DNA from: Chloromonas sp. AAM2
Taxonomy: Eukaryota > Chlorophyta > Chlorophyceae > Chlamydomonadales > Chlamydomonadaceae
DNA: 42,750 nucleotides
Reading direction: 5' to 3'
Assembly: GCA_004335635.1 (NCBI GenBank)
Contig: QAXH01005530.1
Coordinates: forward strand, 1-42,750
The translations under genes and the position numbers were made by a program. Shown one piece after another: positions 19,002-30,200 of the stretch (positions are counted from its first letter, which is position 1; every line of letters starts with the position of its first letter). Below the pieces are notes generated by a model. That model was not told where the DNA came from. It saw nothing but the letters and a program-made list of their open reading frames with translations, and made no database searches.

Positions 19002-21446
19002 ATGCAAGTGCTGACGATTCAAGAAGAAACGCGGTTGCTTCGGCTCCTTTTCACCTGTGATGCCAAGACCTTCTCGGCCATCCGATCCGACTTTGTCAAC
19101 GCCTTCTCTCAGCAGCAGGATCGTCTGAGAGCATGTTGTGCAGCTTTGCTGTTGCTTGAGGTGAGGACACAGCTGCATGCACAGTACAGCTGCTTACAGG
19201 CCATGCATGGAACTAGCAATCGCCACACAAGACCACCATCTGGGGCTAGGAGTGCATGGTGTTTCTCGTCCTGTCCCTGCGTACCAGCATCATTCAACAC
19301 AATGCATGCAGGACTCTCGAGCCCTGAGCACAGCACAGCGTCTGGGGACATGGTACACACTGTTTGCTGGATGGGATTCTCAGCCAGGCACCACGGGCAC
19401 ACCCAATCCCTTCGTGCCCTACTTGGTGGAGGTGGCTGGCGATGTCAGGCGCAGCGCTGTAGAACGCCATCTGGTTCTGCAGCTGTTGCAGTCCTATCAG
19501 ATGCCGCAGGTATGTAAGGCTGCCGAGTGCACGTGCATGCGAAGCAAACTGCCGAGTGCAACACATAAGCATGCTAACGTATGGTCGGTGCTTTGCGATC
19601 TATGCTCCGTGCCCTCCCACAACCTGCTTGCAACCTTTGGGCAGGAGTATGTTTGGCAGCCGAAGCACGCCTAACAGTACTGTATGCAGTCCTGCATGTG
19701 CTGCTAGCCTTTTAAGCTTCTGACGGAGCATACACAGCATACTTAAGCTACTTTATCCTGTTGGGAATCACAGGCAACGTCCAGCATCCCCTGATCTGGA
19801 GTGTGAGACATTGTTGCTTGTTGAAGTGGGCTAGTCTGCTGCCAGTCTCACATGGTCGACATTACATTCATGCTGTGCATTCGGCATGCCATTGAGGCAT
19901 TGTTGCATGTTGCAGTGGGCACAGTTTGGTGCCAGCTTCTCACAAGCATATAGTGTCACATGATAGACATTACATGCATGTTGTGTGCAGTTGGATGGCA
20001 GCAGCCCGCTGGACTACGCCATGAGCTACAGCTTGCCGCTCACATGCAGCCCGCCTGACCTGGGCAGCCTCAGGGCTCAGTACACCGCAGGGTGAGGCAG
20101 AGTGGGAACATGCAGTCCTCTCGTCAAGCTCATGTCGCTGTCATGGGCAACTGACCATGCGATGCGTCAATGCACATTGTGTTCTTGAGGCGGTTCATGC
20201 CATCTGCACCACAAATTTTCACTGGATAACTGCCATTGTGTTCAAGCTGACTCCAGCATGTGATGTCAAGTGTAGCAAGTGTAGAATGACTTGCTCTTGA
20301 CTCTGAAACTGTGTGCAGCATCAGGTCCAGGCATTGACTGCCACGGCAGCTCCGGTCGTATTCGTAACCTGGTGCATGTGCTGCCCTTTCTGCAGTCCTC
20401 CTCCGGGCCCGGGCGCTGACCTGGATGCGGTGCTTCAGGACAAGAAGAAGCATCTGTTGTCCCTGGCAGCAGCAGTGGCACCCCTACCAGCAATTAGCGC
20501 CACCGCCACGCTGCTCACAAACGGCAACATTCGCAACTTCAGCAGCAGTGTTTCAGAGCATGGGTCACTGCCCTCAACTCCTGCCAGGAAACTGACTGCC
20601 AGCACTGCACCAACCACACCAGCAGGCGGCCTACTGTCTGCTACGGAAACAGGCGCACAGCAGTCGCTTGCAGAGACGCCCAGCACGCCAGGGACGGCCC
20701 CGATGTCACATCCCCTGGTTGGCGACCTGCAGGGCGGTGCTGTGGGTTCTGGGGCAGGGCTGGACTGGACAGCGGATGGCAGTGGCAGTGGTGGGCGTGG
20801 CAGCAGTGCTGGCAACACACCCGTTTCCCTCGGCCCTGTGCTGGAGCTCATTGAAAGGGCCCTGCAGGGCCCACTGATGCCAGCCCAGCAGTCTCAAGTG
20901 CTGGAAGCCATGGCTCGGGACCCCACCATCATCAGCAAACTAGGTCTGTGTCCTGCCCAGCTGCCTGCTCTGGTTGAACACACGCCAAGCATCGCCGTTG
21001 AGCTGCTTTCGCGCCTGTCCGGATCGCCTGCCTTGCCTGACTACCTCGCCATGCTGGCACACAGCGAGATGAGCCTGCACAGCATGGAGGTAGTTAACCG
21101 TTTAACTGCCTGCATGGAGCTGCCAACCGACTTTCTGCACCTCTACATCGCCAACTGTATCAACTCCTGCGAGGCAACTGCTGATAAGTACGTTCAGAGT
21201 CGTCTGGTGCGGCTGCTGTGCGTCTTTCTGCAGTCCTTGATCCGCAACCGCATCATTAACATCGCTGACTTGTTGCATGAGGTTCAGTCCTTCTGCGTCA
21301 ACTTCTCACGCATCAGAGAAGCAGCAAAGCTCTTCAGGCTGCTGAAGCAGATTGAAGCAGGGGGACGCCTTGGGCTTGCAGACGGTCCAGGCAGCCCCAC
21401 CGCTGGCAACAGCAGCATGTTAGATGGGGCTGAGGGTAGCGATTGA
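19002..21446 (+). CDS. CNOT11: CCR4-NOT complex subunit 11 (CNOT11)
   Basis: Subunit of the cytoplasmic mRNA deadenylase complex CCR4-NOT. Inferred exons 19002-19160, 19312-19509, 19991-20091 and 20396-21446 join in phase and give 502 residues, close to animal CNOT11. The N-terminal helical part (MQVLTIQEETRLLRLL..., later NPFVPYLVEVAGD) is followed by a low-complexity Ser/Thr/Gly/Pro linker (roughly residues 180-320). The strongly conserved C-terminal domain contains MSLHSMEVVNRL, LPTDFLHLYIANCI, RLVRLLCVFLQSLIRNRIIN and FSRIREAAKLFRLLK. In animals this C-terminal region recruits CNOT10 partners or cargo. The ATG at 19002 is chosen because the conserved sequence starts directly after it. Confidence 0.95.
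19806..19994 (+). repeat. Tandem duplication of intron end and acceptor in CNOT11 intron 2
   Basis: Copy A (19806-19883) and copy B (19896-19994) share, in order, CATTGTTGC(T/A)TGTTG, AGTGGGC, GCCAG, TCACATG(G/A)T, GACATTACAT(T/G)CATG, and then TGTGCAT in A against TGTGCAG, the used acceptor, in B. Copy B has about 20 extra bases in the middle. Confidence 0.7.
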
Positions 21447-22088
21447 AGATCTCAAGTGTTCACTTGGTAATAGCTGTATGTTCTTAACAGACTCGGTGGT
21501 AGAACGTGCGCTGTGTTGCTTCAAGACACATCATTGGCACTGCCTTCTCAGGCACATTGGTTGCTGCCTTGGGTTCTGTCTATGCTGCGATGCATTGCCT
21601 CGGGAACTGCCCTTGCGCTTCACAGAACATTGCAATCAAAGGCAAGGAGGACTGTCTTGATCTATGGTGCTACTGAAAGCGTTTAGCGGCTTGGAATACA
21701 TGATGTGACGGCTACAGGAAAAAAATCGCCACGTTTTTTCAGCCTGTTGATCCTCACATGTGTTTACAGGCCCGCTCAGTGTGTGGCCATGCTGCATCCA
21801 ACCTATGCATTCATCAAGTGCTGATATCCTTTACGTCAAGCTTGCACAATCAAATGGATCACACAGCCGTGAAGCCCGGAGACCATGCAGCTGGTCTTAT
21901 GCTGCTGGTCAACCAAGAGGACCAGCTTATTGAATTCGTGAGCGCTGTGCTCGTCCGCGTGCAAGCAGAGTCACACTCAGTCCAGCCTGAACACAGTCGT
22001 CAAGGCAAGCTCAGACTAAGCAGGCCCACTGGAATCTGCTCGTCGTTGACTTTGTGAACACTGTCGTGCATGTTTAAGAGACACAGCA
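21447..22088. other. Convergent intergenic region (CNOT11 / ORC4)
   Basis: No gene seen. It contains both 3' UTRs. Near 21720-21737, GAAAAAA and TTTTTTC form a short stem. No TGTAA was found for CNOT11. Confidence 0.5.
21764..21768 (-). terminator. Candidate TGTAA poly(A) signal, ORC4
   Basis: TGTAA on the minus strand, about 320 bases beyond the ORC4 stop. Confidence 0.4.
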
Positions 22089-25000
22089 CTAGGCGCAAAG
22101 AAACTTGTGCAGCTGGCTAGGGCACTGATCGTGGCGTTTAAGTGCTTCCGCCACGTCCGCGGGGACAACAGCCAGACTCACGCCTGCGTATCGCATTGCG
22201 CGCCCGGCCGCCTCGGCACCGGGGCTGACCCAGTACGCGATGTTTGACCCAACAAGCTCCTCAAACGCTCGCCAGGCCGCGTCATGGGTGAAGCCACCGA
22301 GTACGCCCTTCGCCTCGTGACACGACTGACATTCGTCCCACACCATCTGCGCGCAAGAGAGGATGTTCGCAAGCAGAGTCACAAAGCAGCAGGCACGCTC
22401 CTCAAACAGAGCGGGCGCAATCCTAGTTCAGTTCTAGTTCAGCTGAGCTCTCAGTCGGCTCCACGTCCACAGCTAACAAGCCGGCTCAACTTGCCGACCG
22501 TGCGAGGTGTCCGAGAGTTCCACTTGTAAGTATACATACGACCCTTGGCTGCTGGCGAGGACATGATCGTACGATGTCGCTTACGACGGAATAGTCGTAT
22601 GGCGACCACTAACAAAGTCCGCATCCCCCGTCCTGGCATCACGTCGTCGCTCTGCAGTAAGCCTTTGCATCTGATGACGATTGGCGCTCACCTCGAAGTT
22701 ATAGGTCGCTTGCTTCTTACTCTCCAGCCGCACCATGCCAACCACCAGGAAGAGCTGTAGCACTGAAAGGTCAAGCACCTGATTCACCTGTGGGCACAGT
22801 CGGAGCCAACACACACATCAGTTCACGCAGCAACCTTGCCCGTAGGCTTACAATAACAAGATGCTAAGAATGAAGTCCGGGCGCCAGACTTCGGTAGCCA
22901 GGTCTGGAGTGCAGGTAAGAAACACGACAGCTGTGTAGCTGGGCTGTGCAGCGGTACAGGCCAAGCATCAATGCCAACATAAGCACGATGCCTTACTGTA
23001 ACTGACAAAACACTAAGATTCAACTTCAGGCTAGTGCAGTATGCACTTCACACAGTCGACCCTCAGTTCTGCCCTGTTCTGCTGGCAGGTAGACCCACAC
23101 AATGCATTTCTGTACTCACGCACGATCCAGGCAACTGACTGCTGATGCCTGCTAGTATGTGCGCAGATGAAAAGCTGACAGCAGGACCAGCCATGCCAGC
23201 CGGGGCAGCAGTGGCAGCGCACTCCTCTTGCCATGCATCCAGGGCCACCCTTGCCACAGCCACCAGGGTGCGTGGCTTGACGCCAGTGATCAACAACTGC
23301 TCCAGACCAGCCTGAGTGCAGGGCACACAAAACTTCGGTTATGAGCCAAGCTACACTGGAGTTCAGGCAATGAAGATGAGCGGGAGATTACAGGACCACG
23401 AAAAAGCTATTTACTGGCAGTGCCAGTGGTGAGCTGGAGCAAGTGCTGGGCTTCAGCAGCTTCTGAACTGGCACAACATCAGCATAACGTCAGCCCAGCC
23501 CAACGAAACTCAACAATGTGCTGCCCCGGCCAGATGAAGCCTGTGGCACATCTGCCGCATCACAGCAGTTCAGCTACGCTATGCTGCTCTGGCTCGGAGA
23601 AAGCCTGTGGCAACCAGTTGCGCACCTTAACCTGCTTGTCCGCCACTGCCGCAGCCACAGCTGCATTGAACTCGGCCACATGTGCTGCACTGATGACAGG
23701 GCCGGCTGCAGCCTCAGCCGTGCCGTTGCAGCTGCCGGCAGTCGTGCCGCGCCGCAGGGCGGGTGCTGACTGGGGCTGGCAGGCCAGCAGATCGCCTTCA
23801 GGCAGGCTGAGAATATCCCTTAGCACACCAGACGGAGTGTCGGAATAGGTGCTGGGCAGCGCGTCCGAGTCACCATTTCCGCTTGCCCCACCCTTGCGTG
23901 CGGCACCTGCAGCGGCTGTGGCCTGGGCAGTGAGGGGCGCAGGGGTGGGCACCTGCACACAGGATAGGGTTGAATCTAGGGGTAGATTGATCCCGCTATA
24001 AGTACTTGTACTACACCGGACATTGGCGGCAGATGTCACGTGTACCTGACTCTTGGTACTTGATTAGCGGCAGGGTTATCAGTAGCGGCTACCAGAGACC
24101 AGACAAGCGCACCAAGGTAAATGGAGTCAGTGCAAGCATAAACTATCCCAGTTTCTGAGCCTAACACACGCTTGATGCTAATCAGAAGGGCAAGTGCTAA
24201 AGTACAGTGTCTCATCACGTACGTTTGATAAAGCATCACAATCAAGCAGTGCAACAGCCCTGCCTGCATTCACAGCCTAGAACACCCTGGAAAGAGGCGA
24301 AATGCACAATACACAGTGCGCTGAGTTTTGGCACAGCAGGCACTTTTCTGACACACACACATACACACGTAAACACACGTACCTCCAGATGTGTGAGGCC
24401 TGTGAGCAGCATGCGGCGGTGTGAGAAGCGTGACCTCACACGTTTCTCCATGGACTCCATGACGTCCTGGGCGCAGGTCACACCAATCACTGCGGCCTGC
24501 AGACATACAATCACAATGCACAACATGCGCATACTGACTGCAGGACCCATGACCAGCCCTTTGGTTTGCAAATGGCAGCGAACAAGCACGAGTGTAATGT
24601 TGGACAGACCGGACCTCCTTGTACTGAGCCATTTGTCTGACGCTGGGATGATAGCATTCTGATGCGATGATGTACGGACAGTTCACTGAACCCTTGACGG
24701 ACTTTGATTAACGGACGTGACAATGTCAGCACATGTAGCTCGTGTCCGAACGCTTCTGAACAGATCTCACCCCACCCGAACAGATCTGACCCCACTCAAA
24801 CAATGCGATGTATGTGCTGCAACGCAACGTGCCACATAACTCCTCTCTCTCTCTCCCTCTCCCCTTACTTCTCTTTGACTCTCACATACACGCACACATA
24901 TATACCAACGTATGCTTGCGTTGTTGGCTCACTTTTTGATGCAAGACATCCAATCACCATTCCTCCCAAATACCTGGACTTGTGAATGCTGCAGGACATC

Positions 25001-26799
25001 AAACAGGTTGTACAGCAGCTGCTGCTTGCCCCTTGCCCTTGCAAACTTTTCAAAGTAGTCCAACACAAACACCACGGCCTTGAGGTTGTGGTGCAGGGTG
25101 GCCAGCATGTTGCGCAGGAAGGCCAGGTTCTCGTCAAAGGTGGCTGTTTTGCTGAAGTCCTGGCCAAACTCACTGCAGACACACATGCAACACGCTGTTG
25201 TTGCGAAGGGTGCAGTGGTGACCATTACTTTACCTGCAAACTAAGTGCCCTGTCTGCCCTGGTGCATTTGATCTGGCTGGTGAATTGTGCTCATTGCCTC
25301 TCCCCCCACCCCTGCTCCTGCTGAGTGATATTTCCTGGACTGAAGGCCGTGTCAACAACAACAACAACAGGGGCATGCACTGGCACATGTGGCCATGTAT
25401 GTATGTGGCAGGGGTTGCTCCTGTCGCTGAACCCACTTGCCATGCGTGGTTTAGCCACAGAGCTGGGCTTGTTGCCCTGCTGCTTACAGCACACATCTAG
25501 CACGGACAACATCATGGTATGACCACTATGCCCACATGCTACTGTGTATTCCAGTGTTACAGATGCTGCTGGTTTTTACACCGCGCAATACCAGCACCGA
25601 CATCAGGATTGTTACATGCAATATTCCTGATGTCAGTGCTGGTATGATGCACTTCAGAAGCTCTCACTCCATATTTACGCATCTCTAAATTGGCTTCTAC
25701 GTGCCCAGTGGCAACAAGTGCCTTGGTCATCCCGGCCAGCTGTCACTCCCAGCTGACAAATCCCAAGGTTCATGGCAGACATGGTGCTTGCATTCAAAAG
25801 CGTTCTGACGTGGTGTGAAGTTACTGGCCACGGTCGGAATATGCTCAGTTGGTGCACCAGTTGACTACAGCTGGTTGATGCATGTGTGCATAGATCTCTG
25901 CAGGTACACTCTCAGCTGCTTCCAGGTCCAACCTGCACAGTTGCCTGGCCAGCTCCATGAAGGCCGCCCGCTCCTCTAGGTGCAGCAGCCCGCTCAGCCG
26001 CACCACGCCCACCACCCGGCTGGAGGCCGCACCGTCGCCATTGTGTGCAGCGCAGGCACTGGCGACCGCACGCTCTACCAACTGGTCAAACAGAGGGAAG
26101 CAGGGGCAGTTCAATGTTCACTCAACAGCTGCATTCAGTGACGCGTAGCTAAACTCGGTCTTGAAATGGAACACCCCAAAGCCAGATACCATCATGTGCA
26201 TAGCAATGCTCAATGGAAGATGTGCATGGGATCTGGGTTGGGCAGGCAGCCCAAGGGCGGCATGTCTGCGCAGACATGAAGGGCAGCTTGGCTCCATGCC
26301 AGGCGAGCACTGTGAATCAGTCGAGAGGATTTAGATCAGTCGCATGTCCACACTTGAGAGCCTGTTGAGCTGACCTGTTATGTGCCGCAAATCACGCCCT
26401 TGCCGTGCTTCATGGGTCGCCTACGTTTCACCCCCTTTCTGCAGTTCTTTTTTTTATTTTTTTGTCACCTACCAGTGTCTTGCCGCTGCCAGGGTCCCCA
26501 AGTACGAGCACTGACAGGCTGGTGGTGTCTCGCACCATGCCACTCAGGGCACCAGACAGCTCCTCCTCTAGTTTGGCCAATGGCGGGCGCACGCGCATGG
26601 ACTGCACTGCTGGGCCACGGCAGCTGACGAATCGCTGGCCAAGGTACGTTAGCATCAACTGCTCTGCTGGTATGCCTGCCTGGATGGATTGGTTGTGCCC
26701 CTGGTCCTGCCCTGCTTGAGGACCTTGAACGTCCAAGTCCATGGAGTCACTGCTGGCAGCAACTTCAGTAAGTGAAGAACGAGCAATCTTCCTGTCCAT
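22089..26799 (-). CDS. ORC4: Origin recognition complex subunit 4 (ORC4)
   Basis: AAA+ subunit of the nuclear complex that marks replication origins. Inferred exons (minus): 26473-26799, 25908-26081, 24974-25168, 24383-24496, 23626-23952, 23120-23311, 22692-22787, 22089-22346; all phase 0, about 560 residues, longer than the roughly 420-440 usual for ORC4. Walker A is GDPGSGKT. The Walker B position reads VVFVLDYFEKFA, so the usual DE pair is DY. The Arg-rich ESMEKRVRSRFSHRR matches the ORC4 arginine-finger region. The C-terminal winged-helix part runs from GLEQLLITGVKPRTL through MVWDECQSCHEAKG to the stop. Extra length comes from an acidic/Gln-rich N-terminus and an Ala/Gly/Ser linker in exon 5. 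The exon 2/3 acceptor (25168 or 25172) and the exon 5 donor are the weakest junctions. The ATG at 26799 follows an in-frame TAG. Confidence 0.93.
25588..25645. other. 21-bp-stem hairpin in ORC4 intron 2
   Basis: 25588-25608 (ATACCAGCACCGACATCAGG plus A) pairs with 25625-25645 with a single mismatch of C against T in 21 positions, around a 16-base loop that can pair further. It is either a small RNA precursor-like fold or a tiny foldback element. Confidence 0.75.
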
Positions 26800-27218
26800 G
26801 CTGCCTGCGTTGCGTTGCCTGTCACCCACCTAGCTGTGAGGTCGATCATCGTCGTGCCCTGTTGCCCAATCCTCTGGTCTACAAGCATGTTCGGCTGTGT
26901 ATCGCCTGTCGCGACATCTGACTGCTGGCTGAGCGCCTTCTTCTGCAATGTCGCTGCAGGCGGCATTTCAAGTTATTCAAACGCGTGCAACAGCTTTCAA
27001 GTCACAGCACGATCAAAGGCTGTTGTGTTGGCAATTGCATGGCTTGGAGCATCCGAGACACGACAGCAGTCGAGCGCGGATCAGCAATGCGAGCTCGCAC
27101 ACTCTCCTCGGATCTGAAAACGGCGAAACCGTTTCCCGGAGCTAGGGGGCAGCTGGCTCCATGCATCTTGTGCATACGCTGGCGTGCAGCAGTGGGTGGC
27201 TGACATTATTGACCTACC
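26800..27218. promoter_or_regulatory. Divergent intergenic region (ORC4 / Gln-Pro-rich gene)
   Basis: About 420 bp between opposite start codons. Open frames cross it (a minus-strand frame with ALSQQSDVATGDTQPNM), so an upstream ORC4 coding segment is possible, but no intron of workable length joins it to the ORC4 frame. No core promoter motif could be supported. Confidence 0.4.
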
Positions 27219-30200
27219 ATGCACCCCATGCAGCTTCCCGCACACACATCACTTATTCAAGACAGCAAGCCATGCGCGTCGTTTCCCTGCGGCACTGCAA
27301 GGCGAAGGGCATGGCACAACAGTACACGGCCAAATCTCCCCTGCAAAGGCCCCATCGGCGCTTTCCTGCAGCAGCAGGCATGCCATGCCAGCAGGCATCC
27401 AGGCCAGAGCAGCAATTCCACGGGGCAGCCCATGCAGCCACAGCCTCCCATACGATCCAGAAGACATGCAGACAAACAACAGCAGCACCAGCAACCGGAA
27501 GATGGAGAGGATCAACCCGAGCCACAGCAGCAGCAATCACGAACAACACGTACCAAGTCACCTTCACAGCCAGCTGCCCCTGTACGTGAGCCACGTGCCT
27601 CAAGGCTGCTACACGGTCGCCCAAAGGCACAACAAGAGCAGCAAGTGCAGCACAAAGCTCTACCGCCACAACACCAGCCATCAAAACAGGGGCTGCCGTA
27701 CACAGACCAGCAGCTTCAGCATGGCCTCACAGGTGGAGTTGACAAGGACGGGGGCCAGGCTCAAGGTGAGGACCCTGCCAGCGCTGGAAGAGTGTTTCGC
27801 CCAGGCTCAGACCTGGTGCCAGCACAGTCCCAGGCGCCCGCCCCATCCCCAGCCGCACCCTCACCCTTGGTCAGAACCCGATCGCCCGCCTCTCGTGCCC
27901 AACACATCACATCCTTTGACCAGCCCCACCTGCCACCTAGCCCAGATGCCCCACAATCCAACGCCAATTCACCCATGCAGCCATCTAATGAAACAAGTGC
28001 AAGCCAGCAGGCCGACCCAGCCTCTGGTCACCCCACACCCTCACACGTCTCCGGTCAGGCCACAGTCAACACGTATCCCATCCGTCCAGTGTCCAACCCA
28101 GCCCAGCCATTAGCTCACCAGCAATCTGCTAAGGCCACCGACACCCGCCTGCCAAACACCTCACATCAACATCAGCACAGCACTGGTCAGTTGGCCAAGG
28201 CACTGCAGCAGCTACACGCTGTGCTGACCTACCACTCCATGGACAGTTCTCACCAGGGGCCTACCACACCCTCCCACCCCACTGTTGCCCATATCGATGT
28301 TCTTTACCCCCTGGAGCAGCCTACATCAGGCATACAGCTCAACCCAGGGCAACATACAGTCGCACATCAACCTGGACTCAACCAGGCAGTGTTAGGCCGC
28401 CGTGACAGGCTGCAGAGCACTGCATTTGACATCACGCCTAGCCCTGCTGTGTATCATGGGGGGCTGAGGAGTTCGGCTGAGAGGCAGGCGGATCTGGCAA
28501 CATGGACGGGTCCCCTGGTGCCGCTGTATGCATCAGGCAGTGTGCAGCAGCAGGTGGTGCGGATGCCGGGCCTGGGACAGGGCATGTCTCGGCTGGAGAG
28601 CAGGCAGAGGTTCAAGCGCAGTGAACCGCGTACCGTGGCCGAGGTATGGCACCCGCTGTGGGTCGGGCTTTACTGACCGACCCATGCGGGTTATGTTCAC
28701 GATTTCTCCTGCTTGCACCTGTGCATCCAGCTCGCTTGTCCCTCGTTCAAATCCAGTCTCATGTGCCAAGCGCGAGCACCCTCTGCCTATCCTATGTCCG
28801 GCAGGCCTGCAAACAGGCGCACACAGATGCACCTTGAGCGAAGGAGGCTCGTTCCTCCCATGCCGCCATCTCGTCAACTTGCCAACTGATTTGCGCATCA
28901 GGCCTTGCACACACGTGCCATGGACAAGGCTTCCACAATGCACTGTTGTGGTATGCCGTGTGCAGGTCCTGGCACAGCTGGCAGATGGTGCTCCTCAGCT
29001 GTTCCTCAACTCCCACCCCAACGAACATTTCAACACCCATCCTGCCACTCCAAACGACCTTGCTTTAGAAACCTTGCAAGGCGACCCAAGGCCCTTCGCC
29101 AGTCCGGCACATCAACCTGTGTACGGCAGCCCATCCGATCGCCCAACAACAGCCAGCAAAGCAGCACCCGCACACGCGCCAGCCACTGATGCGGGCTCAG
29201 TTGCGCCTCCGGTGACCTTAACAGAGGTTGCCACCAGTGCCTCCACCGGGATGCAGTGTGTTCAGGACGCGTTCATGGCTCATGGCTTGCCTTTGGAGCC
29301 CGAGCTGGAACACCACATCATGTGGATGGTGGGTGAGCATGTGATCTCGGATGGTGGGTGAGCATGTGATCTCGGATGGTGGGTGAGCATGTGATCTCTG
29401 CCCGCCATGCAATTAGTCATGTGGGTGAGCGATGTGGATGGTGGAGATCAGAAGGGGCGGGGATCACACGGCACTGCCAGTAGGTGGGGAGCTACTGGTG
29501 CACCATGCAGAACATGATGCTTCAGATGCATGATTGCGGCATATGTGCACAGGCTTGGCTGGTAGCGAGAACCTGCATAAGATCTGCTGTAATGTCAGTC
29601 AACCCTTTTGACTCTTCAGTGCATCATGTCATGCGTAGGCTTGTGGGATAGCTGTGCCTGCTCCACCGCCCCTGGCGGCGTGCTTGCGCTGCGTGTCAAA
29701 CGCTGCATGTCACTTGATTGTGCATGCAGGTCAGTCTAGGTTGTCTGCCCGCCAATGACAGCACACACAGCCGCAGTTTGCAACACAGTGTCGCCCACCC
29801 GGCAAAGGTGCACACTGCTGGAATGGCGGATCAGCTAGGAACAAGTGTGCAAGCATACCTGACGGCCTGGCTGGACTATATGCTGACAGAGCAGGCGGCT
29901 GACCCTGGGCTGACTGTGGTAGCACAGCTGCCCACACACTTTCACCTTTTGCTAAGAAGCCCAGCTCAGGTGTGCTTTGGGTTCTAACCACAAATGTTTA
30001 GCACAAAAACGTATGCCTTTGGCTAGACAAGTGCATTCACTAGCCCAGCATACACACGTATTGCACAGGCAGGAAGACAGGTGTTATGCATACACCATGC
30101 GCATACTTGAGCGCTGCTCACTTCCACGCATGCATATCAACTTTTCACAACGCCAGGCAACACTTTCGATTGATTGTGATCGGCGCCTGAAAGTTGTGCA

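Noticed and set aside
26655..26966. Possible extra N-terminal ORC4 exon (ALSQQSDVATGDTQPNM frame)
   Set aside because: Joining it to the ORC4 frame would need an intron of about 26 bases; the ATG at 26799 is kept.
27184..28113. 309-codon alternative frame over exon 1 of the Gln/Pro-rich gene
   Set aside because: It ends internally and does not join to any later exon in phase, while the 485-codon frame ends at a good donor in phase with the next exon.
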